Shown piece after piece: positions 26,348 through 34,946 of a stretch of DNA of 64,000 nucleotides. Location of the stretch: assembly GCF_900176515.1 (NCBI RefSeq), contig NZ_FWXV01000007.1, forward strand, positions 62,001 through 126,000. The letters are read 5' to 3'. A program made the position numbers and the translations under genes. The notes beneath the pieces were generated by a model. The model saw nothing but the letters and a program-made list of their open reading frames with translations. It did not search any database and was not told the origin of the DNA. Each line of letters opens with the position of its first letter. Position 1 is the first letter of the stretch. The DNA comes from Kibdelosporangium aridum (GTDB taxonomy: Bacteria; Actinomycetota; Actinomycetes; Mycobacteriales; Pseudonocardiaceae).

Positions 26348-26845
26348 GTGCCGGACGGCTTCGACCAGTTCGTCACTGATCGTCTCGATCGGCTGTTGCG
26401 CTACGCCACCGCGATGACCTGTGACCGGTATCTGGCACAGGACATCGTGCAGGAGGTGTTGCTGCGGGCGCAGCGGCGGTGGGCACGGATCGAGTCGATG
26501 GACGCGCCATACCTCTACGTCAAGCGGATGGTGACGAACGAGTACCTGTCCTGGCGTCACCGCAAGGCCGCCAGGGACATCGCGTCCCCGTCGCGGACGA
26601 TCGACGCGTTGACGCCTCCGGTCAGTGATCCCGCGGTGCGGCACGCCGAACGGGACGCGATGCGCGCGAGGATCGCCGTGCTGCCGCGTAAACAGCGGGC
26701 CGCGCTCGTGATGCGTTATTACGAGGACTGCACCGACGCGGAGATCGCGACCGTTCTGAACTGCACGGAAGGAACCGTGCGCAGCCACATTTCCCGCGCG
26801 CTCAAGGCTCTGCGCGCGGACGACCGGGTCATGGAGGTGCTGTGA
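26348..26845 (+). CDS. SigE-family ECF RNA polymerase sigma factor
   Basis: The 165-residue sigma factor has region 2 (FVTDRLDRLLRYATAMTCDR, then LAQDIVQEVLLRA) and region 4 (LPRKQRAALVMRYYEDCTDAEIA and GTVRSHISRALKALR), matching the SigE-70 family of actinomycetes. The GTG start follows GAAGGGAG. It overlaps the LCP-domain gene downstream, whose N-terminus may act like an anti-sigma segment. Confidence 0.9.
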   Translation: MPDGFDQFVTDRLDRLLRYATAMTCDRYLAQDIVQEVLLRAQRRWARIESMDAPYLYVKRMVTNEYLSWRHRKAARDIASPSRTIDALTPPVSDPAVRHAERDAMRARIAVLPRKQRAALVMRYYEDCTDAEIATVLNCTEGTVRSHISRALKALRADDRVMEVL

Positions 26846-27843
26846 TGACCAACGATGAACTGCTGATCCGCCAGGCGATCGCCGCGGAGGCCGAGCAAGC
26901 GGTCGATTCTGGCACCGTACTGGCCAACTTGCGGCAGGGCGCCAAACCTCGCCGCAGGCGGGTCTGGATCGTGGCCGTGGCGGGTGGCGCCGTGGCCGCG
27001 GGCATCGCCGCCGTGGTCATCCCGTTGACCGCGGCACGAGAGGCGGCGCCGCCCGCGACATCCGAAACAGTCACCCCGCCACCGGTCAGCACCGAGAAAA
27101 GCCTGCTGTTGCTGGGTATCGATGGCTTCGACCACCCCGACGCCATCGTCCTGGCCCGGTTCGGCACAGACGGTTCGATCCGTGCCGTGTCGTTGCCACG
27201 GGACACAGGCATCAGCCCAGGCAGCAAGTTGAACAGCGCCTATGCCAAGGCGGGCGGGGGTGACGCCGGCGCGAGGGCCACGGTGGCCGAGGTGGAAAAA
27301 CTCACCGGAGTCCGGGCCGACCACTACGCCACGGTCGACATGGCCCAATTCCCCGCGCTCAGCTCAGCGATCGGGGGTGTGGAGGTCTGCCTGAGAACAG
27401 CGGTCAAGGAGAGGTACTCAGCCGCGGATTTCCGAGCAGGCAAGCAAATCCTGTCCGGTGCGCAAGCGTTGGCGTTCCTTCGGCAGCGCCACGGGCTGCC
27501 CAACGGCGACCTCGACCGCATCGCCCGCCACCAGGCGTTCCTCCGCGGACTGATCACCAAACTGAGCGACTCGGACCTCCAGCAGCTGACCGCCCTGTTC
27601 GAAGTGCTCAAGCAGACCGTGCACACCGATCCGCAGCTGCCGCTGATCGACCTGGTACGCGCGCTGACCAGCACATCCAGCGTGGCACTCGGCACGATTC
27701 CATGGACCTCCGTCGACGGATACCAGGGCATGCTCGTCGTCGACCCGAGCCAGGTGCGTCAGTTCACCGCTGACTACCTCACCGGCAAACCCGCGACCAC
27801 GGCTCCCCCGGCGTCCGCCCCGTCCGACGGCTGCGTCAACTGA
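26845..27843 (+). CDS. LytR-CpsA-Psr (LCP) membrane protein coupled to a sigma factor
   Basis: The 332-residue protein has a short cytoplasmic N-terminus, one membrane helix (WIVAVAGGAVAAGIAAVVIP) and an extracellular LCP domain with PDAIVLARF, SLPRDTGIS, KLNSAYAKAGG and LDRIARHQAFLRGL, the Arg-rich pyrophosphate-binding set. LCP proteins attach glycopolymers such as arabinogalactan to peptidoglycan. ATG at 26845 has GGAGG seven bases upstream; a GTG three bases earlier is also possible. The pairing with a SigE-type factor suggests joint control of envelope assembly (inference). Confidence 0.87.
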   Translation: MTNDELLIRQAIAAEAEQAVDSGTVLANLRQGAKPRRRRVWIVAVAGGAVAAGIAAVVIPLTAAREAAPPATSETVTPPPVSTEKSLLLLGIDGFDHPDAIVLARFGTDGSIRAVSLPRDTGISPGSKLNSAYAKAGGGDAGARATVAEVEKLTGVRADHYATVDMAQFPALSSAIGGVEVCLRTAVKERYSAADFRAGKQILSGAQALAFLRQRHGLPNGDLDRIARHQAFLRGLITKLSDSDLQQLTALFEVLKQTVHTDPQLPLIDLVRALTSTSSVALGTIPWTSVDGYQGMLVVDPSQVRQFTADYLTGKPATTAPPASAPSDGCVN

Positions 27844-28897
27844 CCCAGTACCCAGCGGGCTTGTCACCCACGTTCGGGCCGATGAGCTCCGCCTGGGCAG
27901 CCGGGTGGAACAAGGCATACGGTCCCGGCAACGTCAGGGCGCTGGCCTCGTCGAGCAGTTGACGCGCGTCCGCTGGGATCTCGAAGTCCAGCGCCGCCAT
28001 GTTGCTCGTCAGCTGGTCGGCGCTGCTCGCGCCGATGAGCGCGGCCGCGATGCCCGGCTGGGTCGCCGCCCAGTTGATCGCGACTTGGGCCATGCTGCGG
28101 CCCAGCCCGTCGGCGACCTTCTCGACGGCGGCGACGATCTGCCACTCGCGGTCACCGAGCGCCCGGTATCCGGGGCTCTTGACGAGGCGGCCGTCGCCGT
28201 CGAGACCGTCCTTGGACGGGCGGTACTTGCCGGTCAGCACGCCGCCGGCGACCGGCCCGAACCCGGTGATGCCCATGCCCAGGTTCTGCGCCAGCGACAC
28301 GTATTCGAGCTCGATGTCCCGCGATATCAACGAATACGGCAGCTGCATGCCGATCATCGGGGTCAGCCCGTGTGCTTCGGCGTACGTCTGGGCGCGCGCG
28401 GCGTACCAACTCGGCACGTCGGACATCCCCGCGTACCGGATCTTGCCTGCCCGCACGAGGTCGTCGAAGGTCCGCACGACCTCCTCGACCGGTGTCATCC
28501 GGTCCCAGATGTGCAGCAGGAACAGGTCGATGTAGTCGGTACGCAGCCGCTTCAGGGAATCCTCGACCGCCTTGACCATGTGCTTGCGGCCGTTGCCACC
28601 GGCGTTGGGATCGGTGGGGTCGATGGTGTTGGTGAACTTGGTCGTCAGCACGACCCGGTCCCGGACACCGGCTTGCTCGAGCAGCTTGCCGATGATCTCC
28701 TCGCTGTGGCCCGCGGTGTAGAAGTCGGCCGTGTCGACGAAGTTGCCGCCCGCGTCCAGGTAGGTCCGCAGAATCGGCCGGACCTCGTCCTCGGTCTTGC
28801 CGTATGCCGCGTGATAGCCCCGCGTGCCGAAGTTCATCGTGCCCAACGCGACCCTGCTGACCCGCAGACCCGACTTGCCGAGCAGGTAGTACTGCAT
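27836..28897 (-). CDS. Aldo/keto reductase
   Basis: The 353-residue NADPH-dependent TIM-barrel enzyme has the catalytic tetrad in NFVDTADFYTAGHSEE (Asp and Tyr), VVLTTKFTN (Lys) and DLFLLHIWD (His). The C-terminal cofactor loop AALIGASSADQL is conserved. GAGGTGAG precedes the ATG. Two matching dyads lie between this gene and the upstream hydrolase (28917-28969), so the gene is probably controlled by a dimeric repressor. It overlaps the LCP gene by eight bases, tail to tail. Confidence 0.92.
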   Translation of the reverse strand: MQYYLLGKSGLRVSRVALGTMNFGTRGYHAAYGKTEDEVRPILRTYLDAGGNFVDTADFYTAGHSEEIIGKLLEQAGVRDRVVLTTKFTNTIDPTDPNAGGNGRKHMVKAVEDSLKRLRTDYIDLFLLHIWDRMTPVEEVVRTFDDLVRAGKIRYAGMSDVPSWYAARAQTYAEAHGLTPMIGMQLPYSLISRDIELEYVSLAQNLGMGITGFGPVAGGVLTGKYRPSKDGLDGDGRLVKSPGYRALGDREWQIVAAVEKVADGLGRSMAQVAINWAATQPGIAAALIGASSADQLTSNMAALDFEIPADARQLLDEASALTLPGPYALFHPAAQAELIGPNVGDKPAGYWVS

Positions 28898-28914
28898 CTG
28901 GTTCTCACCTCATG

Positions 28915-28934
28915 AATGGACTAGCTGGTCCATT
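28915..28934. promoter_or_regulatory. Dyad operator 1 upstream of the aldo/keto reductase
   Basis: AATGGACTAGCTGGTCCATT is palindromic except for one mismatched pair near the centre. It lies 17 bases before the aldo/keto reductase ATG, where a repressor would block transcription or translation. It shares TGGAC...GTCCA half sites and spacing with the dyad at 28954-28969. Confidence 0.7.
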
Positions 28935-28953
28935 CAGCCTGCCGGGCAAAAAA

Positions 28954-28969
28954 TGGACCGGCAAGTCCA
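28954..28969. promoter_or_regulatory. Dyad operator 2 upstream of the aldo/keto reductase
   Basis: TGGACCGGCAAGTCCA repeats the half sites and the six-base spacing of the dyad at 28917-28932, 37 bp away. It lies between the stop of the hydrolase (28974) and the aldo/keto reductase start. The pair suggests cooperative binding of a TetR- or MarR-like dimer; no such regulator is adjacent. Confidence 0.65.
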
Positions 28970-28973
28970 ATCG

Positions 28974-29849
28974 TCAGCGGAGGAACGCCAGCAGGTCGCG
29001 GGCCAGCTGATCGGGGTTCTCCTCGGCGACGTGATGGCCGGAGTCGATGCCGTGCCCGACGATGTGCGGGCACCACGGTTTCCAGACTTCCAAGGGATCG
29101 CCGTACAGCTGTTCCATGTCGTCCCGCAGCGACCACAACATCATCGCGGGACACGTGATCTGCTTGCCGACGGCGCGGTCCGCCTCGTCGTTGATGCGGT
29201 CGATGCCCAGGTTGGCCCGGTAGTCCTCGACCATCGCGTGCACCGTCGCCGGATCCCGGATCGCGGCGAGGAAGTCGGCGTGGTTCTCCGGTCCGAGGCG
29301 GTCGGGCGAGTTCACCGTCCAGGCGTTGTACCAGGTCTCCGGGTCCGCGGTGATCACGCGCTCGGCCGGTTTGGCGGTCTGTCCGAAGAAGAACCAGTGC
29401 CACCACTCCTTGGCGAACCCGGCGTCGCATCGTTCGAGCGCCTCGGCGGTCGGGACGACGTCGATCACGACCAGCTTGGTCACCACATCCGGGTGGTCGA
29501 GCGCGGCCCGGTAGGCCACATAGGCGCCACGGTCGTGCCCGACGACAGCGAATCGCTGGTGGCCGAGTTCGCGCATGATCGCCACGATGTCCTCGGCCAT
29601 CGCGCGTTTCGAGTACGGCGCATGGTCATCGGCGCTGGCAGGCTTGTCCGACTGACCGTATCCACGCAGGTCAGGGCAGACAACGTAGTGATCATTGGCC
29701 AACTGCGGAGCGACGCGGTGCCACGTCGTATGAGTCCTCGGATGTCCGTGCAGCAGCACGACAGGCGTTCCCGAACCGCCGTGGCGGACCCGCAGCCGCG
29801 CCCCAGCACCCTCGATCAAGTCCAGCTCGAACCCGGCGAATATCCCCAT
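28974..29849 (-). CDS. Alpha/beta hydrolase, haloacetate-dehalogenase-like
   Basis: The 291-residue hydrolase has the oxyanion segment LLHGHPRTHTTWH, nucleophile elbow VGHDRGAYVAYR (Asp nucleophile, as in dehalogenases and epoxide hydrolases) and a late catalytic His in DSGHHVAEENP. The WWHWFFF segment matches the halide-pocket His-Trp of fluoroacetate dehalogenase. However, the second carboxylate-binding Arg, three residues after the Arg following the nucleophile, is Tyr here, so haloacetate may not be the substrate. No strong ribosome site precedes the ATG. Confidence 0.82.
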   Translation of the reverse strand: MGIFAGFELDLIEGAGARLRVRHGGSGTPVVLLHGHPRTHTTWHRVAPQLANDHYVVCPDLRGYGQSDKPASADDHAPYSKRAMAEDIVAIMRELGHQRFAVVGHDRGAYVAYRAALDHPDVVTKLVVIDVVPTAEALERCDAGFAKEWWHWFFFGQTAKPAERVITADPETWYNAWTVNSPDRLGPENHADFLAAIRDPATVHAMVEDYRANLGIDRINDEADRAVGKQITCPAMMLWSLRDDMEQLYGDPLEVWKPWCPHIVGHGIDSGHHVAEENPDQLARDLLAFLR

Positions 29850-29889
29850 GACGACTGACTACCCACGGCTCTCCCGGCCGAATCGTGGT

Positions 29890-29910
29890 AAGTTGAATGC
29901 TCAACAACTT
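29890..29910. promoter_or_regulatory. Inverted repeat upstream of pirin, MarR-type operator candidate
   Basis: The 21-bp element has outer arms AAGTTG and CAACTT and the inner dyad GTTGAATGCTCAAC. It ends 14 bases before the pirin ATG, directly ahead of the ribosome site GAGGAG. The TTGAnnnnTCAA core is typical of MarR-family operators. It also lies in the promoter region of the divergent hydrolase. Confidence 0.65.
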
Positions 29911-29924
29911 GTGAGGAGCCCGTC

Positions 29925-30890
29925 ATGCCGGCCGTAACCGCGGACACCTTGACCTTGCCGCGAATCGCGGTGCCTGACGCCGCCTCGGCGGTTCAGCGGC
30001 CGGTGCGCGCGGTGACGACCGCACCGAGCGGGTTCGAGGGCGAGGGCTTCCCGGTGCGGCGGGCGTTCGCTGGGGTCAGCGCGGCCGAGTTGGATCCGTT
30101 CATCCACATGGACCAGATGGGTGAGGTGGAGTACGCGCCCGGCGAACCGAAGGGCACGGCGTGGCACCCGCACCGCGGGTTCGAGACGGTCACGTACATC
30201 ATCGACGGCGTTTTCGAGCACGCCGACTCGCACGGCGGTGGTGGCACGATCACCAACGGCGACACGCAGTGGATGACCGCCGGCAGCGGAATCCTGCACA
30301 TCGAAAAGCCGCCGGAGCACCTGGTGATGTCCGGCGGCCTGTTCCACGGCATCCAGCTGTGGGTGAACCTGCCCGGCGCCAACAAGTTCAACCCGCCGCG
30401 CTACCAGGACATCCGCGCCAAACAAGCCAGCCTGCTGTCCTCAGCGGACGGTGGCGCGCTGCTGCGCGTGATCGCCGGTGATGTCGCCGGACACCCCGGC
30501 CCCGGTTCGACGTTCACGCCGATCACGTTGATCCACGCGACCATCAGCCCACGCGCGGAACTGCAACTGCCGTGGCGCGCCGACTTCAACGCCCTGGCTT
30601 ACGTCCTGTCCGGCAACGGAACGGTCGGCACCGAGGGCCGTCCAGTCCGGAAAGGACAGTTGGCCGTGTTCGGCAAGGGTGATGTGCTCACGCTGAAAGG
30701 CGCGACGAACCAGCCTGCCGCCGAGCCGAACCTGGACGTACTGCTGCTCGGCGGCCTGCCGATCCGGGAGCCGGTCGTGCAGTACGGCCCGTTCGTGATG
30801 AACACCCGCGAGGAGATCCTCCAAGCGTTGCAGGACTTCCAGTCCGGCCGCTTCGGGGTCATCCCTGGCGAGCACATCCCGCACACGTGA
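29925..30890 (+). CDS. Pirin-family bicupin
   Basis: The 321-residue protein has the pirin N-terminal cupin with metal ligands in TAWHPHRGFETVTYIIDG and the GSGILHIEKP segment, and a C-terminal pirin_C cupin (about residues 200-300). Pirins bind Fe(II); some have quercetinase activity and others are redox-sensing partners. GAGGAG lies seven bases before the ATG. The dyad directly upstream suggests stress-responsive repression. Confidence 0.9.
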   Translation: MPAVTADTLTLPRIAVPDAASAVQRPVRAVTTAPSGFEGEGFPVRRAFAGVSAAELDPFIHMDQMGEVEYAPGEPKGTAWHPHRGFETVTYIIDGVFEHADSHGGGGTITNGDTQWMTAGSGILHIEKPPEHLVMSGGLFHGIQLWVNLPGANKFNPPRYQDIRAKQASLLSSADGGALLRVIAGDVAGHPGPGSTFTPITLIHATISPRAELQLPWRADFNALAYVLSGNGTVGTEGRPVRKGQLAVFGKGDVLTLKGATNQPAAEPNLDVLLLGGLPIREPVVQYGPFVMNTREEILQALQDFQSGRFGVIPGEHIPHT

Positions 30891-30891
30891 G

Positions 30892-31866
30892 TCAGCCCAA
30901 CAACGCCCTGGCGTAGAGCGGCCGCGTGATCTTCTTGGTGAACTGCGGGCCGACCAAGTGCCGGGTGCACTGTCCTGCAACGGGTTCGTCGCAGTGCTTC
31001 CCGGTGTTGTCGATGTAGGAGCTCTGCGCGTTCACACCGACCACGACGCCGAGTCCGACGGGCTCGGCGAAGTGCGCGATCCGTGGCCCACCACTGGAAC
31101 CACCACCCATCTGACACGCGACGCCCCAGAGGTCATCCGGCGGAAACCCAGGATAACCAGGCGATTTGACGGCTGTGCCCCAGCACCGGGCCAGCCGCAT
31201 GCCGATGAACTCCGGCCTGCCCTTCAAGCCCGGCGCCGCCGTCGCACGCGGGTAGCCGAACTGCTGCACAGCCTGGTCAGGGCGTTGGTCGAACGCAATA
31301 CCCTGCGGCACACCGGGGACGTGCTCACTGAGCACCAGAAACGCCTGGTCATAGTCGGATTTCTGGTCGTCGGCGACCCACTGGCTGTGCACCACGACAG
31401 ACCTGACCGGGAACGAGCCGAACGGCATGGTGTTGTCCCGGAAACCGGGCACGAACAGCAGTTTCGTCGTCCACTGCGGGTCATTGCCGATCAGGTCGAA
31501 CCCGTGCACGCAGTGTCCGGCCGTCACCGCGACCGAGCGGCCCGCGCTGGGCACGACGGTGGCCGTGCAACTGCTGTCATCGCCGTCCCGGTCGACGAAG
31601 AAGAGCCTGCCGATCGACTTGTCCGCGGCGGTTGCCTGCCGGAAACCCGCCCCAGCAGGGCTTTCTTGCAGTGGATCGGTGTTCGGCGGATCGGACTCCA
31701 TCTTGCCGATCCGCTCTGCCGTCCAGTAGTCCTTGACGGCTTTCTGCTCGTCCGGGCTTACCGCGAGGGTGTGCACGACTGCGTCCGATGTGGAGGCCCA
31801 ACCCGGCGTTCCGAGGCCCAGAACGGCGGCGAAAGCCAAGCCGCACACGATCGTTGTTCTGATCAT
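30892..31866 (-). CDS. Secreted trypsin-like serine protease
   Basis: The 324-residue protein has a signal peptide (TTIVCGLAFAAVLGLGTPGWA) and a chymotrypsin-fold domain with His in VAVTAGHCVHG, Asp in SDYDQAFLVL and Ser in GGGSSGGPRI. A propeptide-like segment of about 60 residues (VSPDEQKAVKDYW...) precedes the catalytic domain. It resembles actinomycete secreted serine proteases with broad roles in nutrient release. It is convergent with the pirin gene, one base apart. Confidence 0.88.
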   Translation of the reverse strand: MIRTTIVCGLAFAAVLGLGTPGWASTSDAVVHTLAVSPDEQKAVKDYWTAERIGKMESDPPNTDPLQESPAGAGFRQATAADKSIGRLFFVDRDGDDSSCTATVVPSAGRSVAVTAGHCVHGFDLIGNDPQWTTKLLFVPGFRDNTMPFGSFPVRSVVVHSQWVADDQKSDYDQAFLVLSEHVPGVPQGIAFDQRPDQAVQQFGYPRATAAPGLKGRPEFIGMRLARCWGTAVKSPGYPGFPPDDLWGVACQMGGGSSGGPRIAHFAEPVGLGVVVGVNAQSSYIDNTGKHCDEPVAGQCTRHLVGPQFTKKITRPLYARALLG

Positions 31867-31901
31867 GGCGGACAGCCTGGCAGTCCGATGTCAGGAAGTT
31901 G

Positions 31902-32576
31902 TCAGGAATTGGCGCCGTGATAGACGAACTGGCCGAGCCCGACGGTGAAGATCAACACACCGTAGAGCCCGTGCTCGATGGACACCGCGAGCAACGACCG
32001 GCTGCGGGCGTACCGCGAAGCGAAGAGCAGACCACCCACCGTGGTCGCGACCACGGCGAACCAGTTGCCGAAGATGATGTGGGCGAACCCGAACGCGGCC
32101 GCGCTGGCGATGATCATGCCGGTGCCGGTACCGAACACCGCGGCGTAGCGGTGGAACATGAAAGCCCGGAAGATCAGCTCCTGCGGGTACACGCTGAGCA
32201 GCGGATAACCGATGGCGATGGCCAGCCACAGCCACGGGTTGCTGGCAGGCAGGCCGAACAGGTCGTCGGGCAGCAGAATCGCCACGGCGACCACGGCTAC
32301 CACGGCCGCGACCGCCCACAGACCGAGCATCGGCCGCAGTTGGCCGCGTACCGCCTCGGAACGCAGGAAGTCCTTGCGGTCAAAGCTCTTCTGCCGGACC
32401 AGGTACACCACGGACCCGACGCCGAGCGCGACGAGGAACGGAATCGGGCTGACGCCTTGGGCAAACGCGGCGAAGGCCGCGATCGTGCCGAAGAACAGCA
32501 CAACGAACTCGGCGAGGAGATACGCCCTCCGCCGGTTGGTGATCTCGGCACCTAGCGCCACTGTCTGCACAGCCAC
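31902..32576 (-). CDS. CPBP-family intramembrane protease
   Basis: The 224-residue polytopic protein has the ABI/CPBP motifs: PQELIFRAF (the EExxxR motif with the first Glu replaced by Gln), FGFAHIIFGN and SIEHGLYGVL. Gln at that position occurs in a subgroup of bacterial members, so activity is not excluded. About seven membrane helices are visible. The family includes Rce1-like proteases and bacteriocin-immunity proteins. It is divergent from the GH2 gene, with the 22-bp repeat array between them. Confidence 0.82.
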   Translation of the reverse strand: MAVQTVALGAEITNRRRAYLLAEFVVLFFGTIAAFAAFAQGVSPIPFLVALGVGSVVYLVRQKSFDRKDFLRSEAVRGQLRPMLGLWAVAAVVAVVAVAILLPDDLFGLPASNPWLWLAIAIGYPLLSVYPQELIFRAFMFHRYAAVFGTGTGMIIASAAAFGFAHIIFGNWFAVVATTVGGLLFASRYARSRSLLAVSIEHGLYGVLIFTVGLGQFVYHGANS

Positions 32577-32634
32577 GATCCCAAGCTACGAACATCCCGC
32601 TGACGATCTTCTCAGCCACGGCCACATCCCCCTC

Positions 32635-32808
32635 CCGACACGATGAAATCCCCGCTCCAGCACACCGAAATACCCGTTCCGGCACCATGAAATCTCCGCC
32701 TGACCTGGGCGAGGAATCTCGGTGTGCCGGAAAGTGCGACTCGCGGTGCCGGAGTGGTGGACACGACGTGCGGGAGGGGTGGACACGGTGTGCCGGAGTG
32801 GTCGGCAC
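32635..32808. repeat. Array of 22-bp units in opposing orientations
   Basis: Three consecutive 22-bp units at 32635-32656, 32657-32678 and 32679-32700 share CCGGCAC at the left and GAAATnCCCG further in. After a short centre, four units of exactly 22 bp (starting at 32709, 32731, 32753 and 32775) run in the opposite orientation, each ending in GTGCCGG or GTGCGGG. There are no spacers. The array fills most of the 250-bp region between the divergent CPBP and GH2 genes, which holds no other gene. The centre can form a hairpin. Confidence 0.75.
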
Positions 32809-32826
32809 GCGGTAGCTTCGAGGGTG

Positions 32827-34539
32827 ATGGACTGGACAATGGCCGACCTCAAACTGACCACGCCATGGACCCGCTCGGTCTCCCCCACCAGCGCGCTGCC
32901 CGAATATCCCAGACCACAGCTGGTCCGGGCGGACTGGCTGAACCTCAACGGAGTGTGGGAGTTCACAGCCGCCAAGCCCGACGAGCAGCCGCCGTTCGGC
33001 GAGACGCTGCCCGAGCGAATCCTCGTCCCCTTTCCCATTGAGTCCGCTTTGTCCGGTATTGCCCGGCATGAGGACTACATGTGGTACCGGCGCACCTTCG
33101 ACGTCCCGTCCGGCTGGAACGACCGGGTCCTGCTGCATTTCGGGGCCGTGGACTACCGGGCTACCGTGTACGTCAACGGCCAGGAAGTCGGCTCGCACCA
33201 AGGCGGTTACGGGTCCTTCTCATTCGACATCACCGATGCGCTGCGCACGGACGCCCCGCAGGAGCTGATCGTCGGGGTCGAGGACCGGGCTGACGCCACC
33301 TGGCAGCCAGTCGGCAAACAGCGGCTCGTTCCCGACCGCGACATCTTCTACGAGGGCGCGTCCGGCATCTGGCAGACCGTGTGGCTGGAACCCGTGCCCG
33401 AAACGTACATCGTCTCGCTGGACATGGTTCCCTCACTGGACAGGGAATCGCTCACGCTGACCGCCCACATCGCCGGACCGGACACGTCCTTCGAAGTGGT
33501 CGTGCGGGACGGCGATTCCCTGGTCAGCCACAAGAGCGGCGCCTCAACCGTGGAAGTCCCCGTTCCCCAGCCCAGGCTGTGGTCGCCGGATTCCCCGTTC
33601 CTGTACGACCTCGAAGTCGTGCTGCCGCAAGGCGATCGAGTCACGTCCTACTTCGGCATGCGCGAGTTCGGCATGAAGCCGGACGAGCAGGGGCGGCTGC
33701 GGTTCACCCTGAACGGCGAGCCGCTGTTCCTTCTGTCCACATTGGACCAGGGATACTGGCCGGACGGGATCTACACCGCACCGACCGACGAAGCACTGCG
33801 GTTCGACCTGGAACAGCACAAGGTTCTCGGTTTCAACACAGTTCGCAAGCACATCAAGACCGAGCCGGACCGCTGGTACAACCACGCCGACCGGTTGGGC
33901 CTGCTGGTCTGGCAGGACATGCCGTCGACCAAGCTGGGCCGTCCGCCTGCCGACGCGCAGCGCCAGTTCGAGGCCGAGCTGCGTGAACTGGTCTCGCAGA
34001 AGAAGAACTGGACGTCGATCGTCGGGTGGATCCCCTTCAACGAGGGCTGGGGCGAGTGGTCACTGGAAGACACCGGCCGCATCGCCGACGAGGTGAAAGC
34101 GCTCGACCCGACACGCATCGTCAACGCGCACAGCGGCTACAACCTCACCGACTCGTTCGGCGATTCGGGCCACGGTGACGTGATCGACCTGCACGAGTAC
34201 GTCGGCCCGGCCAAGCCTGTGCCCGACTCGACCAGGATCGCCATCGACGGCGAACACGGCGGCCTCGGGCTCGAGGTCGAAGGTCACATGTGGTTCGACG
34301 ACGGCCACGCGTACGAGATGACCCCGGACATCACGACGCTGACCAAGCGCTACGTCGAGAACCAGCGGGACGTGCTCGAAGTGGCGCTGGCCAACAGCCT
34401 CAGCGGTTCGATCTACACCCAGATCACCGACGTGGAGCACGAGGTGAACGGGTTTTTCACCTACGACCGGCGAGTGGCCAAAATGGATTTCCAAGAGGTG
34501 CGTGCGGTCAACGACCAGATCATCCGCGAATGCGGCTGA
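32827..34539 (+). CDS. Glycoside hydrolase family 2 (beta-galactosidase/beta-glucuronidase-like)
   Basis: The 570-residue enzyme has the GH2 sugar-binding domain (LVRADWLNLNGVWEF, YMWYRRTFDVPSGW), the immunoglobulin-like domain and the TIM barrel. The acid/base Glu is in VGWIPFNEGWGEW and the nucleophile is probably the Glu of IAIDGEHGGLGLEV. No signal peptide is present, so it acts on imported glycosides. ATG at 32827 is used, with an equally possible ATG at 32839. The substrate is uncertain because this short GH2 branch is variable. Confidence 0.87.
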   Translation: MDWTMADLKLTTPWTRSVSPTSALPEYPRPQLVRADWLNLNGVWEFTAAKPDEQPPFGETLPERILVPFPIESALSGIARHEDYMWYRRTFDVPSGWNDRVLLHFGAVDYRATVYVNGQEVGSHQGGYGSFSFDITDALRTDAPQELIVGVEDRADATWQPVGKQRLVPDRDIFYEGASGIWQTVWLEPVPETYIVSLDMVPSLDRESLTLTAHIAGPDTSFEVVVRDGDSLVSHKSGASTVEVPVPQPRLWSPDSPFLYDLEVVLPQGDRVTSYFGMREFGMKPDEQGRLRFTLNGEPLFLLSTLDQGYWPDGIYTAPTDEALRFDLEQHKVLGFNTVRKHIKTEPDRWYNHADRLGLLVWQDMPSTKLGRPPADAQRQFEAELRELVSQKKNWTSIVGWIPFNEGWGEWSLEDTGRIADEVKALDPTRIVNAHSGYNLTDSFGDSGHGDVIDLHEYVGPAKPVPDSTRIAIDGEHGGLGLEVEGHMWFDDGHAYEMTPDITTLTKRYVENQRDVLEVALANSLSGSIYTQITDVEHEVNGFFTYDRRVAKMDFQEVRAVNDQIIRECG

Positions 34540-34557
34540 TCAGCCGCTGCGCACCGG

Positions 34558-34902
34558 CTAGGGCTTGCCCGCGCGTCGCACGCGCCGTCGCAGCTGCAGA
34601 ATGCGGGCCGCACCGACCAGGGCGACGAGCAGCGCGCCACAGATCGCGGCGAAGAGCAACGCGACGCCTAGGGGCAGCTGGCCGGACATGCCGAGGAAGC
34701 TGACGGTGACCGACTCCAGGTTCGCCAGGATGAAGATCAGCAGGAAGACCAGGAGAATCGTGGCGACGATGACCGCGATCCACGTCCCGCTGGTGCGGGT
34801 CGCGCTGGTCACCGAACCGCTGGCGTCCTTGGCCGCAGTGGTGTCCTTCGGCGGTTCCTGGACCGGGATCTCGTCGGTCGGCGGGGTTTCGGGGTTCGTC
34901 AT
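34558..34902 (-). CDS. LapA-domain (DUF1049) membrane protein
   Basis: The 114-residue protein has a Pro/Thr/Asp-rich N-terminus, then two membrane helices (WIAVIVATILLVFLLIFILA and LGVALLFAAICGALLVAL) linked by NLESVTVSFLG, the LapA signature, and a basic tail (RRRVRRAGKP). The function of LapA-like proteins in actinobacteria is unknown. It is convergent with the GH2 gene, 18 bp apart. Confidence 0.82.
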   Translation of the reverse strand: MTNPETPPTDEIPVQEPPKDTTAAKDASGSVTSATRTSGTWIAVIVATILLVFLLIFILANLESVTVSFLGMSGQLPLGVALLFAAICGALLVALVGAARILQLRRRVRRAGKP

Positions 34903-34946
34903 AGCCGGAATCATCCCGCTTGACCGAACTGATCGCAGGTCGTACC

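Noticed and set aside
32635..32808. Possible CRISPR array
   Set aside because: Units are contiguous 22-mers without unique spacers, the orientation flips in the middle, and no cas gene is present.
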